Part shown: piece by piece, positions 51,555-60,375 of the stretch
How the letters are laid out: every line of letters starts with the position of its first letter
Position numbering within the stretch: position 1 is the first letter of the stretch
Assembly: GCF_947648125.1 (NCBI RefSeq)
Contig: NZ_CANSMR010000016.1
Coordinates: 124,001-188,000 of the forward strand
Length of the DNA stretch: 64,000 nt
From: an uncultured Bradyrhizobium sp.
Lineage (GTDB): Bacteria; Pseudomonadota; Alphaproteobacteria; Rhizobiales; Xanthobacteraceae
Direction: 5' to 3'
The notes under the pieces: generated by a model
What the model was told of the DNA's origin: nothing
Database searches by the model: none
Seen by the model: only the letters and a program-made list of their open reading frames with translations
Translations under genes and position numbers: made by a program

Positions 51555-52307
51555 TCAACCCGCCGGCTTCTTCTGCGCGGCCTGCACCTGCTTCAGCATC
51601 TCCTTCACCGCGGTCATCGCTACGGCGAGCTTCTCCGGATCGCGCGAGCGCACCACCAGATTGGTGTTCGGCTTTTGGTTCTCGTCCTGGAACGGATAGC
51701 TGCCGATGATGGTGTCGGGATTGGCTTCCGCGATCGCCCGCAGCGGGCCGCCGATGTCGCCTTCCCTTGCGTCGGCGCGGACCGAATCCGACAGCATCCG
51801 CACGCCGGATTTCAGGGTCGGCGCTACGATGTCCATCATCGCCTGCATGATGGTGGGGATGCCGGCCATCACGATGACGTTGCCGAGCTTGAAGCCCGGC
51901 GCCAGGATGGTCGCGCTCTGGATCAGCTCGGCGCCGTCGGGCACCCGGGCCATCCGCAGCCGCGCCTCGTTGAGGTCCTGCTCGCTCCAGCGCTCCCTGA
52001 ACCGCGCCACCACGTCGGGATGATGGTGGATATCGACCCCGAACGCCTTCGCCACGCTGTCGGCGGTGATGTCGTCATGGGTCGGCCCGATACCGCCGGT
52101 GGTGAACACGTAATTGTATCTATGCCGCAACGCATCAAGGGCGGACACGATGTCGGCCTCGTCGTCGGCGACGACACGGACCTCCTTCAGGTCGATGCCG
52201 ATATTGGTCAGGTATTCGGCGATGAAGCCGATGTTCTTGTCCTTGGTCCGGCCGGACAGGATCTCGTCGCCGATCACCAATATCCCCGCCGTGACGATCT
52301 CGCTCAT
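51555..52307 (-). CDS. CinA-type molybdopterin-binding domain protein
   Basis: 250 residues. AGILVIGDEILSGRTKDKN and TTGGIGPTHDDITADSVAKAF are the MoCF_biosynth (CinA N-terminal) motifs. The C-terminal amidohydrolase half of full CinA is missing. It is in the same transcript as gpt. Confidence 0.93.
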   Translation of the reverse strand: MSEIVTAGILVIGDEILSGRTKDKNIGFIAEYLTNIGIDLKEVRVVADDEADIVSALDALRHRYNYVFTTGGIGPTHDDITADSVAKAFGVDIHHHPDVVARFRERWSEQDLNEARLRMARVPDGAELIQSATILAPGFKLGNVIVMAGIPTIMQAMMDIVAPTLKSGVRMLSDSVRADAREGDIGGPLRAIAEANPDTIIGSYPFQDENQKPNTNLVVRSRDPEKLAVAMTAVKEMLKQVQAAQKKPAG

Positions 52308-52534
52308 GGTCTCATTTCCTTAAAACTTGATCCCCTGACATTGCCGTTCCAATGCCTTGATGTCACGGGGTTTTGCCGCCGAATTAAGCAGACCTCAGCC
52401 GGTTTTTCGGGCAGGCCTTCCGCCTCCCCCTGGCAAATGCCGCAAGCCAATGCATATCGCGCTGGCCCGCCCCTTGCTACCATCCCATCAAGTCATGCAC
52501 TGTGTCACATGGCTTGGGAGGGCAGTCGGGATAT

Positions 52535-53953
52535 ATGGCAGTCGCGTTCGATGAGATGAACGGCCTCGGCGGGGATCTCCGCCCGGCCTACCAGGAGCTC
52601 TCCCGCTGGCTCAAAGAGACGCCGCCGGATGCGCTCGAATATCGACGCCAGGAAGCGGAGCTGCTGTTCCGCCGGATCGGCATCACCTTCGCGGTCTACG
52701 GGGATTCCGAGGCCCAGGAGCGGCTGATCCCCTTCGACGTCATCCCGCGCATCATGTCTGCGACCGAGTGGACGCGGCTGGAGAAGGGCCTGAAACAGCG
52801 CGTGCTCGCGCTCAACATGTTCCTCAAGGACATCTATCACGGCCGCGACATCCTGCGCGCCAACATCATCCCCGAAGACCTGATCTTCCAGAACCCGGTG
52901 TTCCGGCCGGAGATGAACGGCCAGGACGTGCCGCACGACATCTACGTCCACATCGCCGGCATCGACATCATCCGCACCGATCCGGACAACTTCATCGTGC
53001 TGGAGGACAATGCGCGCACGCCGTCCGGCGTCTCCTACATGCTGGAAAACCGCGAGATCATGATGCGGCTGTTTCCGGATCTGTTCGCGCGGCACCGCGT
53101 CGCGCCGGTCGAGCGCTATCCCGACGAGCTGTTGTCGGCGCTGCGATCGGTCGCGCCGCACAGCGCCTCCGCCGAGCCGACGGTCGCGCTGATGACACCT
53201 GGCGTCTACAACTCGGCCTATTACGAGCACTCGTTCCTGGCCGACAAGCTCGGCATCGAGCTGGTCGAGGGGCGCGACCTCATCGTCAAGAACGACGAGG
53301 TGTTCATGCGCACCACCGAGGGGCTGAAGCGGGTCGACGTCATCTACCGCCGCGTCGATGACGACTTCCTCGATCCCCTGACCTTCCGTCCGGATTCCGC
53401 GCTCGGCGTCCCCGGCCTGATGTCGGCCTACGCGGCCGGCAACATCACGCTCGCCAATGCCGTCGGTACCGGCATCGCCGATGACAAGGCGATCTATTCC
53501 TACATGCCCGACATCGTGAAGTTCTACCTCAGCGAGGAGCCGATCCTGAAGAACGTGCAGACCTGGCGCTGCCGCGAGGCGCAGGATCTGTCCTACGTGC
53601 TCGACAACCTCGCCGACCTCGTCGTCAAGGAGGTGCACGGCTCGGGCGGCTACGGCATGCTGATCGGTCCGGCCGCCACCAAGGCGACCATCGAGGCATT
53701 CCGCGACAAGCTCAAGCGCGAGCCGGAGGGCTTCATCGCCCAGCCGACGCTGGCGCTGTCGACCTGCCCGACCTGCACCGACAAGGGCCTCGCGCCGCGC
53801 CATGTCGACCTCCGCCCGTTCGTGCTGACCGGCTCGAGCCACACCACCATCGTGCCCGGCGGACTGACCCGCGTCGCGCTGAAGGAAGGCTCGCTCGTGG
53901 TCAATTCGAGCCAGGGCGGCGGCACCAAGGACACCTGGATACTGAGTGAGTAG
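52535..53953 (+). CDS. Circularly permuted type 2 ATP-grasp protein
   Basis: 472 residues from ATG 52535 (a start at 52502 adds eleven). It opens FDEMNGLGGDLRPAYQELSRWL, then FRRIGITFAVYGD, IPRIMSATEWTRLEKGLKQRVLALNMFLKDIYHGRDIL, VLEDNARTPSGVSYMLENREIMMRL, and KEVHGSGGYGMLIGP. These are the markers of the DUF404/DUF407 permuted ATP-grasp family, which ligate an acid to an amine (peptide-like bond). It is the first of a three-gene set of the Anbu type. Confidence 0.93.
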   Translation: MAVAFDEMNGLGGDLRPAYQELSRWLKETPPDALEYRRQEAELLFRRIGITFAVYGDSEAQERLIPFDVIPRIMSATEWTRLEKGLKQRVLALNMFLKDIYHGRDILRANIIPEDLIFQNPVFRPEMNGQDVPHDIYVHIAGIDIIRTDPDNFIVLEDNARTPSGVSYMLENREIMMRLFPDLFARHRVAPVERYPDELLSALRSVAPHSASAEPTVALMTPGVYNSAYYEHSFLADKLGIELVEGRDLIVKNDEVFMRTTEGLKRVDVIYRRVDDDFLDPLTFRPDSALGVPGLMSAYAAGNITLANAVGTGIADDKAIYSYMPDIVKFYLSEEPILKNVQTWRCREAQDLSYVLDNLADLVVKEVHGSGGYGMLIGPAATKATIEAFRDKLKREPEGFIAQPTLALSTCPTCTDKGLAPRHVDLRPFVLTGSSHTTIVPGGLTRVALKEGSLVVNSSQGGGTKDTWILSE

Positions 53954-53960
53954 TTGAAGC

Positions 53961-54905
53961 ATGCTGTCGCGCACCGCCGAAAACCTGTTCTGGCTGGCCC
54001 GTTATGTCGAACGCGCCGAGTATCTCGCGCGCACGATCGACGCCACGCTACGCGTCACCGCGCTGCCCGCGGCCTATGTCGGCAAGACCAATGAGTGGGA
54101 TTCCGCGCTGCTCACCGCCGGCGTAGGCGCTGCCTTCTACGACCATTACGAAGAAGCCAACGAGCGAAACGTCGTCGAGTATCTGTCCTTCGCGTCGGAA
54201 AATCCCTCCTCGATCAAGAACTGCATCGAAGCTGCGCGGCTCAATTCGCGTTCGGTGCGCACCGCGCTGACGTCGGAGATGTGGGACACCATCAACTCGG
54301 CGTGGATCGAGCTGCAGGCGGTCTGGAACAAGGGTCCCGCCAACCGCGAGGAGCTGGCCAAATTCCTGCGCTTCGTGCAGGAGACCTCGCTGCGCTTCGA
54401 CGGCTCGGCCTACCGCACCATGCTGCGCAACGACGCCTACTGGTTCTCGCGGCTCGGCGTGCATCTCGAGCGCGCCGACAACACCGCCCGCATTCTCGAC
54501 GTGAAGTATCACATGCTGCTGCCCGAGGAAGAGCACGTCGGCGGCCCGCTCGATTATTACCAGTGGACCTCGATCCTGCGTTCGGTGTCGGCGACGACCG
54601 CCTATCACTGGGTGTACCGGGAAACCCTGAAGCCCTGGCTGATCGCCGACCTCCTGATCCTCAACGACACGCTGCCGCGCTCGCTCGCCAGCTGCTACAG
54701 CAACCTGGTGCGCAATCTGGACCAGATCGGCGTCGCCTATGGCCGCCAGGGCGCCGCCCAGCGCCACGCCCGCGGCATCAGGAACCGGCTCGAGCACAGC
54801 CATATGGACGATATCTTTCAGCACGGCGTGCACGAATTCATCCAGGAGTTCATCGCGGACAATTCGCGGCTGGGTGAGATCGTCACCAAGCAGTATCTGA
54901 TCTGA
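53961..54905 (+). CDS. Alpha-E domain protein (DUF403)
   Basis: 314 residues. MLSRTAENLFWLARYVERAEYLART is the family start, WDTINSAWIELQAVW, SRLGVHLERADNTARILDVKYHML and NHLRIRHSHMDDIFQHGV-like ends follow. All-helical; found next to permuted ATP-grasp and transglutaminase genes in most cases. Role unproved, thought to assist the peptide-making step. Seven bases after the ATP-grasp stop. Confidence 0.92.
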   Translation: MLSRTAENLFWLARYVERAEYLARTIDATLRVTALPAAYVGKTNEWDSALLTAGVGAAFYDHYEEANERNVVEYLSFASENPSSIKNCIEAARLNSRSVRTALTSEMWDTINSAWIELQAVWNKGPANREELAKFLRFVQETSLRFDGSAYRTMLRNDAYWFSRLGVHLERADNTARILDVKYHMLLPEEEHVGGPLDYYQWTSILRSVSATTAYHWVYRETLKPWLIADLLILNDTLPRSLASCYSNLVRNLDQIGVAYGRQGAAQRHARGIRNRLEHSHMDDIFQHGVHEFIQEFIADNSRLGEIVTKQYLI

Positions 54906-54935
54906 CCGATACGGCCGGAAAGGTGCTCAAATTGT

Positions 54936-55030
54936 CGTCATGGCGGGCCTCACACCGGCCATCGATGTCTTGCTTTCGCGGCTGATTAGGAAGAAAGACG
55001 TGGATGCCCGGCACGAGGCCGGGCATGACG
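54936..55030. repeat. Intergenic inverted repeat between alpha-E and transglutaminase genes
   Basis: CGTCATGGCGGGCCTCACACC ... GGCACGAGGCCGGGCATGACG; arms of about 30 bases with several mismatches, and ATCGATGTCTT facing AAGACGTGGAT. It belongs to a Bradyrhizobium repeat group beginning GTCATGCCCGGCCTCG. It sits inside an otherwise tight gene set. Confidence 0.65.
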
Positions 55031-55069
55031 CTCCTGCCAAAAAAAAACCGACTGAACCCCGGTTGAGCC

Positions 55070-55912
55070 ATGCGCCTGCGGATAGCCCACACCACCACCT
55101 ATCGCTACGAGCCGGCGGCCTCGGGCGTGATCCAGATTCTGCGGATGACGCCGGGCAGCCATGACGGCCAGTATGTTGCCGACTGGCAGATCGACGTCTC
55201 GACCGATTCCCGGCTCGACATCCATGAGGACGCGTTCGGCAACGTCACCCATGTGCTGACGCATGGTTCGATCACCGACCTCACGATCCATTGCGAGGGC
55301 CTGGTCGAGACCCAGGACACCGGTGGCGTGCTGAAAGGCTCCGACGAGCGGTTTCCGCCGAGCCTCTTCTTGCGCCCCACGGCGCTGACCGACCTCAACC
55401 CGGCGATGACGAGTTTCGTGCGCGCGCTGCGCGCGGAAGCCGGCGCCGATGTGCTCGGCTTCCTGCACGCGCTGATGGTGCAGATCTACGAGCACATGAC
55501 CTTCGACGAGGACCCGACCAACAGCGCCACCTCGGCCTCCGAGGCGTTCGCGCTGAAGCGCGGGGTCTGCCAGGACTATGCACACATCCTGATCGCTTGC
55601 GCGCGCGCCGGCGGCGTTCCGGCGCGGTTCGTCTCCGGCCACTTCCTGCGCTCCGACGGCATGGTCAACCAGCAGGCCGGCCACGCTTGGGCCGAGGCCT
55701 TCGTGCCAGATTTGGGCTGGGTCGGCTTCGACGCCGCCAACGGGATCTGCACCACCGACGCCCATGCCCGCGTTGCGATCGGCCTCGACTACCTCGGCGC
55801 CGCCCCGGTCCGCGGCACCCGCTATGGCGGCGGCAATGAGACGCTGACGGTCGCGGTCAAGGTCGACCAGGCCGGCCGCCCCGGGCAGTGGCAGAGCCAG
55901 ACGCAGTCCTAG
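55070..55912 (+). CDS. Transglutaminase family protein
   Basis: 280 residues. RLRIAHTTTYRYEP is the N-terminal domain start. The catalytic Cys is in ALKRGVCQDYAHILIACAR, His in AGHAWAEAFVP, Asp in VGFDAANGICTTDAHARVAIG. Cytosolic, of the kind found with ATP-grasp and alpha-E genes; a protease or ligase acting on an unusual peptide is the usual proposal. It stands 164 bp after alpha-E because of the repeat. Confidence 0.93.
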   Translation: MRLRIAHTTTYRYEPAASGVIQILRMTPGSHDGQYVADWQIDVSTDSRLDIHEDAFGNVTHVLTHGSITDLTIHCEGLVETQDTGGVLKGSDERFPPSLFLRPTALTDLNPAMTSFVRALRAEAGADVLGFLHALMVQIYEHMTFDEDPTNSATSASEAFALKRGVCQDYAHILIACARAGGVPARFVSGHFLRSDGMVNQQAGHAWAEAFVPDLGWVGFDAANGICTTDAHARVAIGLDYLGAAPVRGTRYGGGNETLTVAVKVDQAGRPGQWQSQTQS

Positions 55913-55985
55913 CGGACACGACACCGCGCCCTCACGAGCCACCCGGTCGGCGCTATGCGCCGCCGATGACAGTCGAATGGTGGGG

Positions 55986-57086
55986 TCAGGGAATGCGCTC
56001 AAGGTCGGATTTGAGGACAACCAGGAAACGGGCCGCTTCGCCGCCCGTCACCACCCGATGGTCGAAGGTGAGCGATAGCGGCAGCGTGCGTCTGACTGCA
56101 ACCTGCCCCTGATGCGCGACCGCGCGCTCCGAAATCCGCCCGGCGCCGACGATTGCCGTCTGCGGCGGCACGATGATGAGATTGGCAAACCGGCCTCCGA
56201 TCATTCCGAAGTTCGATAGCGTGATCGTCGCACCGCGCAGCTCTTCCGGGGGTATCGCGCGCGCGATTGCGTCGGCCCGCAGGCGGTCGAGCCCAGCCCG
56301 CAGGTCCGATACGCTCCGCTCCGCGACGTTGCGCAGCACGGGAACGATCAGGCCGCCGCCGGTGTCGACAGCAATGCCGAGATCGATCCGCTCGATCAGA
56401 CGCCGCTCTTCCGAGCCGGAATGATACCAGGCATTGAGCGCGGGCTCTGATTTGCATGCGGCGGCAATCGCACGCACCAAACGGATTGTCACGTCCTCGC
56501 CCTGTCGCCAGTCGTTGATGTCGGCTTCATCGGTGACAGTCGCAGGGACGATTTCCGCATGCGCCGCCGTGATGCGCTGCGCCATCGCGCGGCGCAGGCC
56601 GCGCAGCGGCTCAGCTGGGCCGCCGTGAGACATCTGCTTCGCCGCCCTCTCGACATCGGCCCGCGTAATGGTACCGCCGGGCCCCGTCGCCTCGACGAGA
56701 TCGAGGGCGACGCCGAGCCTGCGCGCGAGCACGCGCACCGCCGGAAACACCTGAGCTCCGTGCGCGTTGGGCGCCGCCGAAGGAGTTGCCGCCGCCGGCT
56801 TTTGCTCGTCGATGCCGAGCTCGCCCACAATCGTCCCGGTGTCCTGCCTGGCGCCTTCGGCAAACTCCACGAGCGGCGCGCCCACCTTCACGATATCGCC
56901 TTTGGCACCGAACAGGCGCGCGATACGTCCGCTCGACGGCGCCGGTATCTCAACCACCGCCTTGTCGGTCTCGACCGAAACGAGCGGCTGGTCGGTCACG
57001 ACATGGTCGCCCTCGTTGACATACCAGGTGACGATCTCCGCTTCTTCAAGACCTTCACCAAGGTCCGGCAACGTGAACTGGCGCAT
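55986..57086 (-). CDS. Dihydrolipoamide acyltransferase (E2)
   Basis: 366 residues. Lipoyl domain with the lipoylated lysine in VETDKAVVEIP, E3-binding domain VRVLARRLGVALDLVEATGPGG, and catalytic domain with SLTFDHRVVTGGEAARFL. The usual form is HRxxDG; here Thr replaces the Asp. Carries acyl groups between E1 and CoA. The E1 beta start lies upstream on the same strand, 20 bp before this start. Confidence 0.93.
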   Translation of the reverse strand: MRQFTLPDLGEGLEEAEIVTWYVNEGDHVVTDQPLVSVETDKAVVEIPAPSSGRIARLFGAKGDIVKVGAPLVEFAEGARQDTGTIVGELGIDEQKPAAATPSAAPNAHGAQVFPAVRVLARRLGVALDLVEATGPGGTITRADVERAAKQMSHGGPAEPLRGLRRAMAQRITAAHAEIVPATVTDEADINDWRQGEDVTIRLVRAIAAACKSEPALNAWYHSGSEERRLIERIDLGIAVDTGGGLIVPVLRNVAERSVSDLRAGLDRLRADAIARAIPPEELRGATITLSNFGMIGGRFANLIIVPPQTAIVGAGRISERAVAHQGQVAVRRTLPLSLTFDHRVVTGGEAARFLVVLKSDLERIP

Positions 57087-57106
57087 GGGACGAGGTCCGT
57101 CGGTGT

Positions 57107-58087
57107 TCAGTTGTACTGGTACGCCTTTCGAGCTGCGGCCACGATGCGTCCGACCGACGGCATGTAGTGTTGCTCAAGGCGTGCCATCGGGACGACCGTG
57201 TCGTAGCCGGTGACGCGGGTCACGGGCGCGAGCAGCGAGGATAGCCCGCGCTCGGCGATCAGGGCTGCGATCTCCGCGCCAAATCCGCCGGTGTGCGCCG
57301 CCTCATGCACGATGACACAGCGTCCGGTCTTTGCGACCGAACCGAGCACGGTATCTTCATCATAGGGCTTGAGCGTGGCGAGGTCGACGACCTCGGCAGC
57401 GATGCCTTCATCGGCGAGCGCATCAGCCGCGGCCATCGTTTCCCTCAGCATCGCGCCCCAGCTGATCAGCGTGACGTCGCGACCTTCCCTCAGGATAAAG
57501 GCAGCATCCAGCGGCAACGCTTCGCCGTTGTCCTCCACCTCGCCTTTCGCCGCGCGGTACAGCCGCGTCGGCTCAAGAAACACCACCGGATCGGGATCGC
57601 GGATCGCGGCAAGGAGAAGTCCATAAGCGCGCTCCGGCGACGAGGGCATGACGACACGCAAGCCTGGAATGTGGGCGAGCATCGCCTCGGTACTTTCGGA
57701 ATGATGCTCGGGCGCGCGAATGCCGGCACCATGCGGCGTGCGCAGAACCATCGGACAGGTGAGCCGTCCCTGGGTACGGTTGCGCATGCGCGATGCATGG
57801 TTCACCAGCTGATCGAGACAGGGATAAATGAATCCCATGAACTGGATTTCGCCGACGGGCTTCAGTCCCTGCGCGGCCATGCCGACGCAGAGCCCGCTGA
57901 TCAGGAGTTCGGCAAGCGGCGTATCAAGGACGCGCTCCGGACCGAAGCGCTCCTGCAAGCCAACGGTGGCGCGGAAGACGCCGCCATTAACGCCGACATC
58001 TTCGCCGAGCACAACCACATCAGGATCATCCGCCATCGCGCGGCCGAGCGCCAGATTGATGGCTTCGACCAACGTGACTTCAGGCAT
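57107..58087 (-). CDS. 2-oxoacid dehydrogenase E1 beta subunit
   Basis: 326 residues from ATG 58087. VTLVEAINLALGRAMADDPDVVVLGEDVG and MPSSPERAYGLLLAAIRDPDPVVFLEPTRLYR are typical, with the transketolase C-terminal part VIVHEAAHTGGFGAEIAALIAE. Works with the E1 alpha subunit to decarboxylate a 2-oxoacid using thiamine diphosphate. Start and the E1 alpha stop overlap by eight bases. Confidence 0.94.
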   Translation of the reverse strand: MPEVTLVEAINLALGRAMADDPDVVVLGEDVGVNGGVFRATVGLQERFGPERVLDTPLAELLISGLCVGMAAQGLKPVGEIQFMGFIYPCLDQLVNHASRMRNRTQGRLTCPMVLRTPHGAGIRAPEHHSESTEAMLAHIPGLRVVMPSSPERAYGLLLAAIRDPDPVVFLEPTRLYRAAKGEVEDNGEALPLDAAFILREGRDVTLISWGAMLRETMAAADALADEGIAAEVVDLATLKPYDEDTVLGSVAKTGRCVIVHEAAHTGGFGAEIAALIAERGLSSLLAPVTRVTGYDTVVPMARLEQHYMPSVGRIVAAARKAYQYN

Positions 58088-59177
58088 CGTCCTCTCCTGC
58101 GAGTTCGCGACGTTGCGCCGCATAGGCCTCAGGAAGATCGGCATAGAGGTTGTCGAACATGGTTTCAGGCCGGCGCGGCGGCGTCGTCAGATAGCGCTGC
58201 ACCGCCGCCTCGATGCGCTGATGGCACTCGGCGGCAAGCTGCTCCTCGTCCGCCTTGGTCCACATCTTCTGACCCACAAGATGAGACCTGAGGCGCGCGA
58301 TCGGCTCCTCCTTCCAATGCGCCTGGACTTCTTCGGCCGAACGGTAGCGCAATGCATCATCTGACGTCGTGTGATCGCCGAGCCGGTAGGTGACCGCTTC
58401 GATGAAGTGAGGCCCCTTGCCGTCGCGGGCAGCGGCAATGGCCCCCTCGGCCGCGGCGCGCATCGCCACCACGTCACACCCGTCCACTTGCTCGCCGCTG
58501 AACCCGGCAGCTATCGCCTTCTGGGCCAGCGTTTCGGAAGCGGTCTGCAGCCGCAACGGCACCGATATGGCCCATTGATTGTTGGTGGCGACGAACACGA
58601 CCGGCAATTTGTGCACGCCGGCAAAATTCATCGCCTCGTAGACATCGCCTTTCGAGGTCGCGCCGTCGCCAAACAGGCATACGGCGACACGCGGCTCCCT
58701 GCGCAGCTTGAAGGCATAGGCCACACCGGCGGCATGCGGCGCCTGTGATCCGACCGGAACGCAGAACGGGAAATCGTGGACAGAACCGGAGAATTGATTG
58801 CCCCGTTCATCGCCGCCCCAAAACAGCAGGATCTCCTCCAGCTTGACGCCGCGCCAGAGCAACGCGCCATTGTCGCGATAGGAAGGCAGCAAAACGTCAT
58901 CTTCCCGCATCGCACTCGCGATACCGACCGACACCGCCTCCTGGCCGAGCGAAATGGCATAGGTTCCCAGCCGACCAGTGCGCTGCAATGCAACAGCCTT
59001 TCGGTCAAAGAGGCGCAACAACACCATCGACCGGTAAAGTTCGATAAGCATCTTGGCATCGGCGGCGAAGGCGGGAAGCGGCCGGCTCGTCGAACCATCC
59101 GGCGCGAGGTAGCTGCGGCGGCGTACCTCAAAGCGCGCAATGACGGGGAGCTCTTCGCTTGCTCTCTTGCTGGCCAC
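58080..59177 (-). CDS. 2-oxoacid dehydrogenase E1 alpha subunit
   Basis: 365 residues from GTG 59177 (GGAGCGAG just upstream); a much longer frame to 59561 is open but has no E1-like sequence. TPP motif GDGATSKGDVYEAMNFAGVHKLPVVFVATNNQWAIS, SLGQEAVSVGIASAMREDDVLLPSYRDNGALL. Pyruvate or branched-chain type cannot be told apart. No E3 gene is in the window. Confidence 0.93.
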   Translation of the reverse strand: MASKRASEELPVIARFEVRRRSYLAPDGSTSRPLPAFAADAKMLIELYRSMVLLRLFDRKAVALQRTGRLGTYAISLGQEAVSVGIASAMREDDVLLPSYRDNGALLWRGVKLEEILLFWGGDERGNQFSGSVHDFPFCVPVGSQAPHAAGVAYAFKLRREPRVAVCLFGDGATSKGDVYEAMNFAGVHKLPVVFVATNNQWAISVPLRLQTASETLAQKAIAAGFSGEQVDGCDVVAMRAAAEGAIAAARDGKGPHFIEAVTYRLGDHTTSDDALRYRSAEEVQAHWKEEPIARLRSHLVGQKMWTKADEEQLAAECHQRIEAAVQRYLTTPPRRPETMFDNLYADLPEAYAAQRRELAGEDDA

Positions 59178-59348
59178 GCTCTCGCTCCTGGAGCGGTTCT
59201 GCGTCCCACGTTCTGCTATTTGGTGTTCGAGCCGCGACGATGCAATACTGGGGCAGTTTTGCATTTGGCGCCTGCGTCGGCGGCCGGATCGCTGGGATCG
59301 ATCGACGAGATCCGTGGAAACAGCACCGCGATAGCGGTATAAGAGAAC

Positions 59349-59567
59349 ATGGCAAATGGTCAGGTTGTCCTCGTAACAACTGAGCCGTTGGACGGCGGTC
59401 CGCCTGTTCGCTCGGTCTTCTTCGTGGCTGAAGGAGATGCGGCAAAGGCCACGGCAATTGTTGCGAAAATGATGGCCCCGAATGAAAGGGTCGACGCGTG
59501 GGGGCTGCTTCCCGAAGCGGCCGTCAAAGCGCTCGGATTGAAACCGGGTGATTACACCCACACCTGA
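59349..59567 (+). CDS. Small hypothetical protein
   Basis: 72 residues from ATG 59349 with AAGAGAA just upstream. VVLVTTEPLDGGPPVRSVFFVAEGDAAKATAIVAKMM and DAWGLLPEAAVKALGLKPGDY look like a compact alpha/beta domain. Divergent from the E1 alpha gene (171 bp between starts). No known family. Confidence 0.55.
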   Translation: MANGQVVLVTTEPLDGGPPVRSVFFVAEGDAAKATAIVAKMMAPNERVDAWGLLPEAAVKALGLKPGDYTHT

Positions 59568-59945
59568 CTTGCGCCGGATGGAAGTGCGGCGCGCGAAGGC
59601 TTTCTGCGGCCCTTACCCCTTGCGACGAGCGTGCGACCTCGACGCAGCGCCTCCCTCAGGCCAACTTTGGGTGATCGCCGAGCCTTGCCACCGCGTTTGC
59701 GATCACAACGCGGGGAGCCCTCTTTCTCCAGCAAACGACATGGCGTAATCTCTACCGAACTGCCCTTTGAGACGGGACGGGCCGACGTCGCCGTCTGATG
59801 GAACAGGCAGTGGTCAGGCCGTCGGCAGGCATCGCAGTCTGAAAGCAGCGCCTGCCTTATGGGGCGCTCCCTCAACTTCAACATGAAGCACGTTGGCCTG
59901 CCGCGCGCGGCAGACAAGGGCAGTGCGTAACCCTTGGAGGACGAC
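59568..59945 (+). other. 378-bp gap without a supported gene
   Basis: The stretch contains several short runs of overlapping frames on both strands but no consistent coding bias and no family match. The end (59930-59945, TAACCCTTGGAGGACGAC) holds the ribosome site of the next gene. Confidence 0.4.
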
Positions 59946-60239
59946 ATGGCGACATTCATAGTGAGGATCGACTGGACCGACCAGGGAATTCGTAATGTCA
60001 AGGAAGCGCCCAAGCGCAGCCGAGCGGCGAAAGAACTCGCCAAGACGCTCGGTGTCGAAATCAAGGAGGTCTATCTCACCTCCGGTGAGCATGACATCCT
60101 TCTCCTCGCCGAAGCGCCTCTCGGTGACAACATCACAAAGCTCGCGCTTGCCCTCAGTTCTCAGGGAAACATACGGACCTGCACGTCACGGGCCTGGCCC
60201 GAGTCCGAGTGGACCAAGCTGATATCCGAGCTTCCGTAG
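59946..60239 (+). CDS. GYD domain protein
   Basis: 97 residues from ATG 59946, preceded by CTTGGAGGACGAC. ATFIVRIDWTDQGIRNVKEAPKR and EVYLTSGEHDILLLAEAPLGDNITKLALALSSQGNIRTCTSRAW match the GYD family, a small ferredoxin-like fold with an unknown job. It may have been inserted with the dehydrogenase genes. Confidence 0.88.
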   Translation: MATFIVRIDWTDQGIRNVKEAPKRSRAAKELAKTLGVEIKEVYLTSGEHDILLLAEAPLGDNITKLALALSSQGNIRTCTSRAWPESEWTKLISELP

Positions 60240-60375
60240 CGGCTTCGGATGTCCGGTGGATTTCTGCGCGGCCTGACCGCTACCGTCGCTATTCTGACAC
60301 CCGGCGATCGGCGCGAGCACTCCGCGTGAGCGCAGGGTGACGACACACGTCGCCGCCCGCGGGGGGCAGCACGCA

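Noticed and set aside
59178-59561. N-terminal extension of E1 alpha
   Set aside because: The extra 128 codons carry no E1 features, are Arg/Ser-rich, and overlap the divergent small gene; the GTG at 59177 has a ribosome site.
59552-60092. Minus-strand frames across the gap and the GYD gene
   Set aside because: They lie antisense to the GYD gene and show no coding bias or family match.
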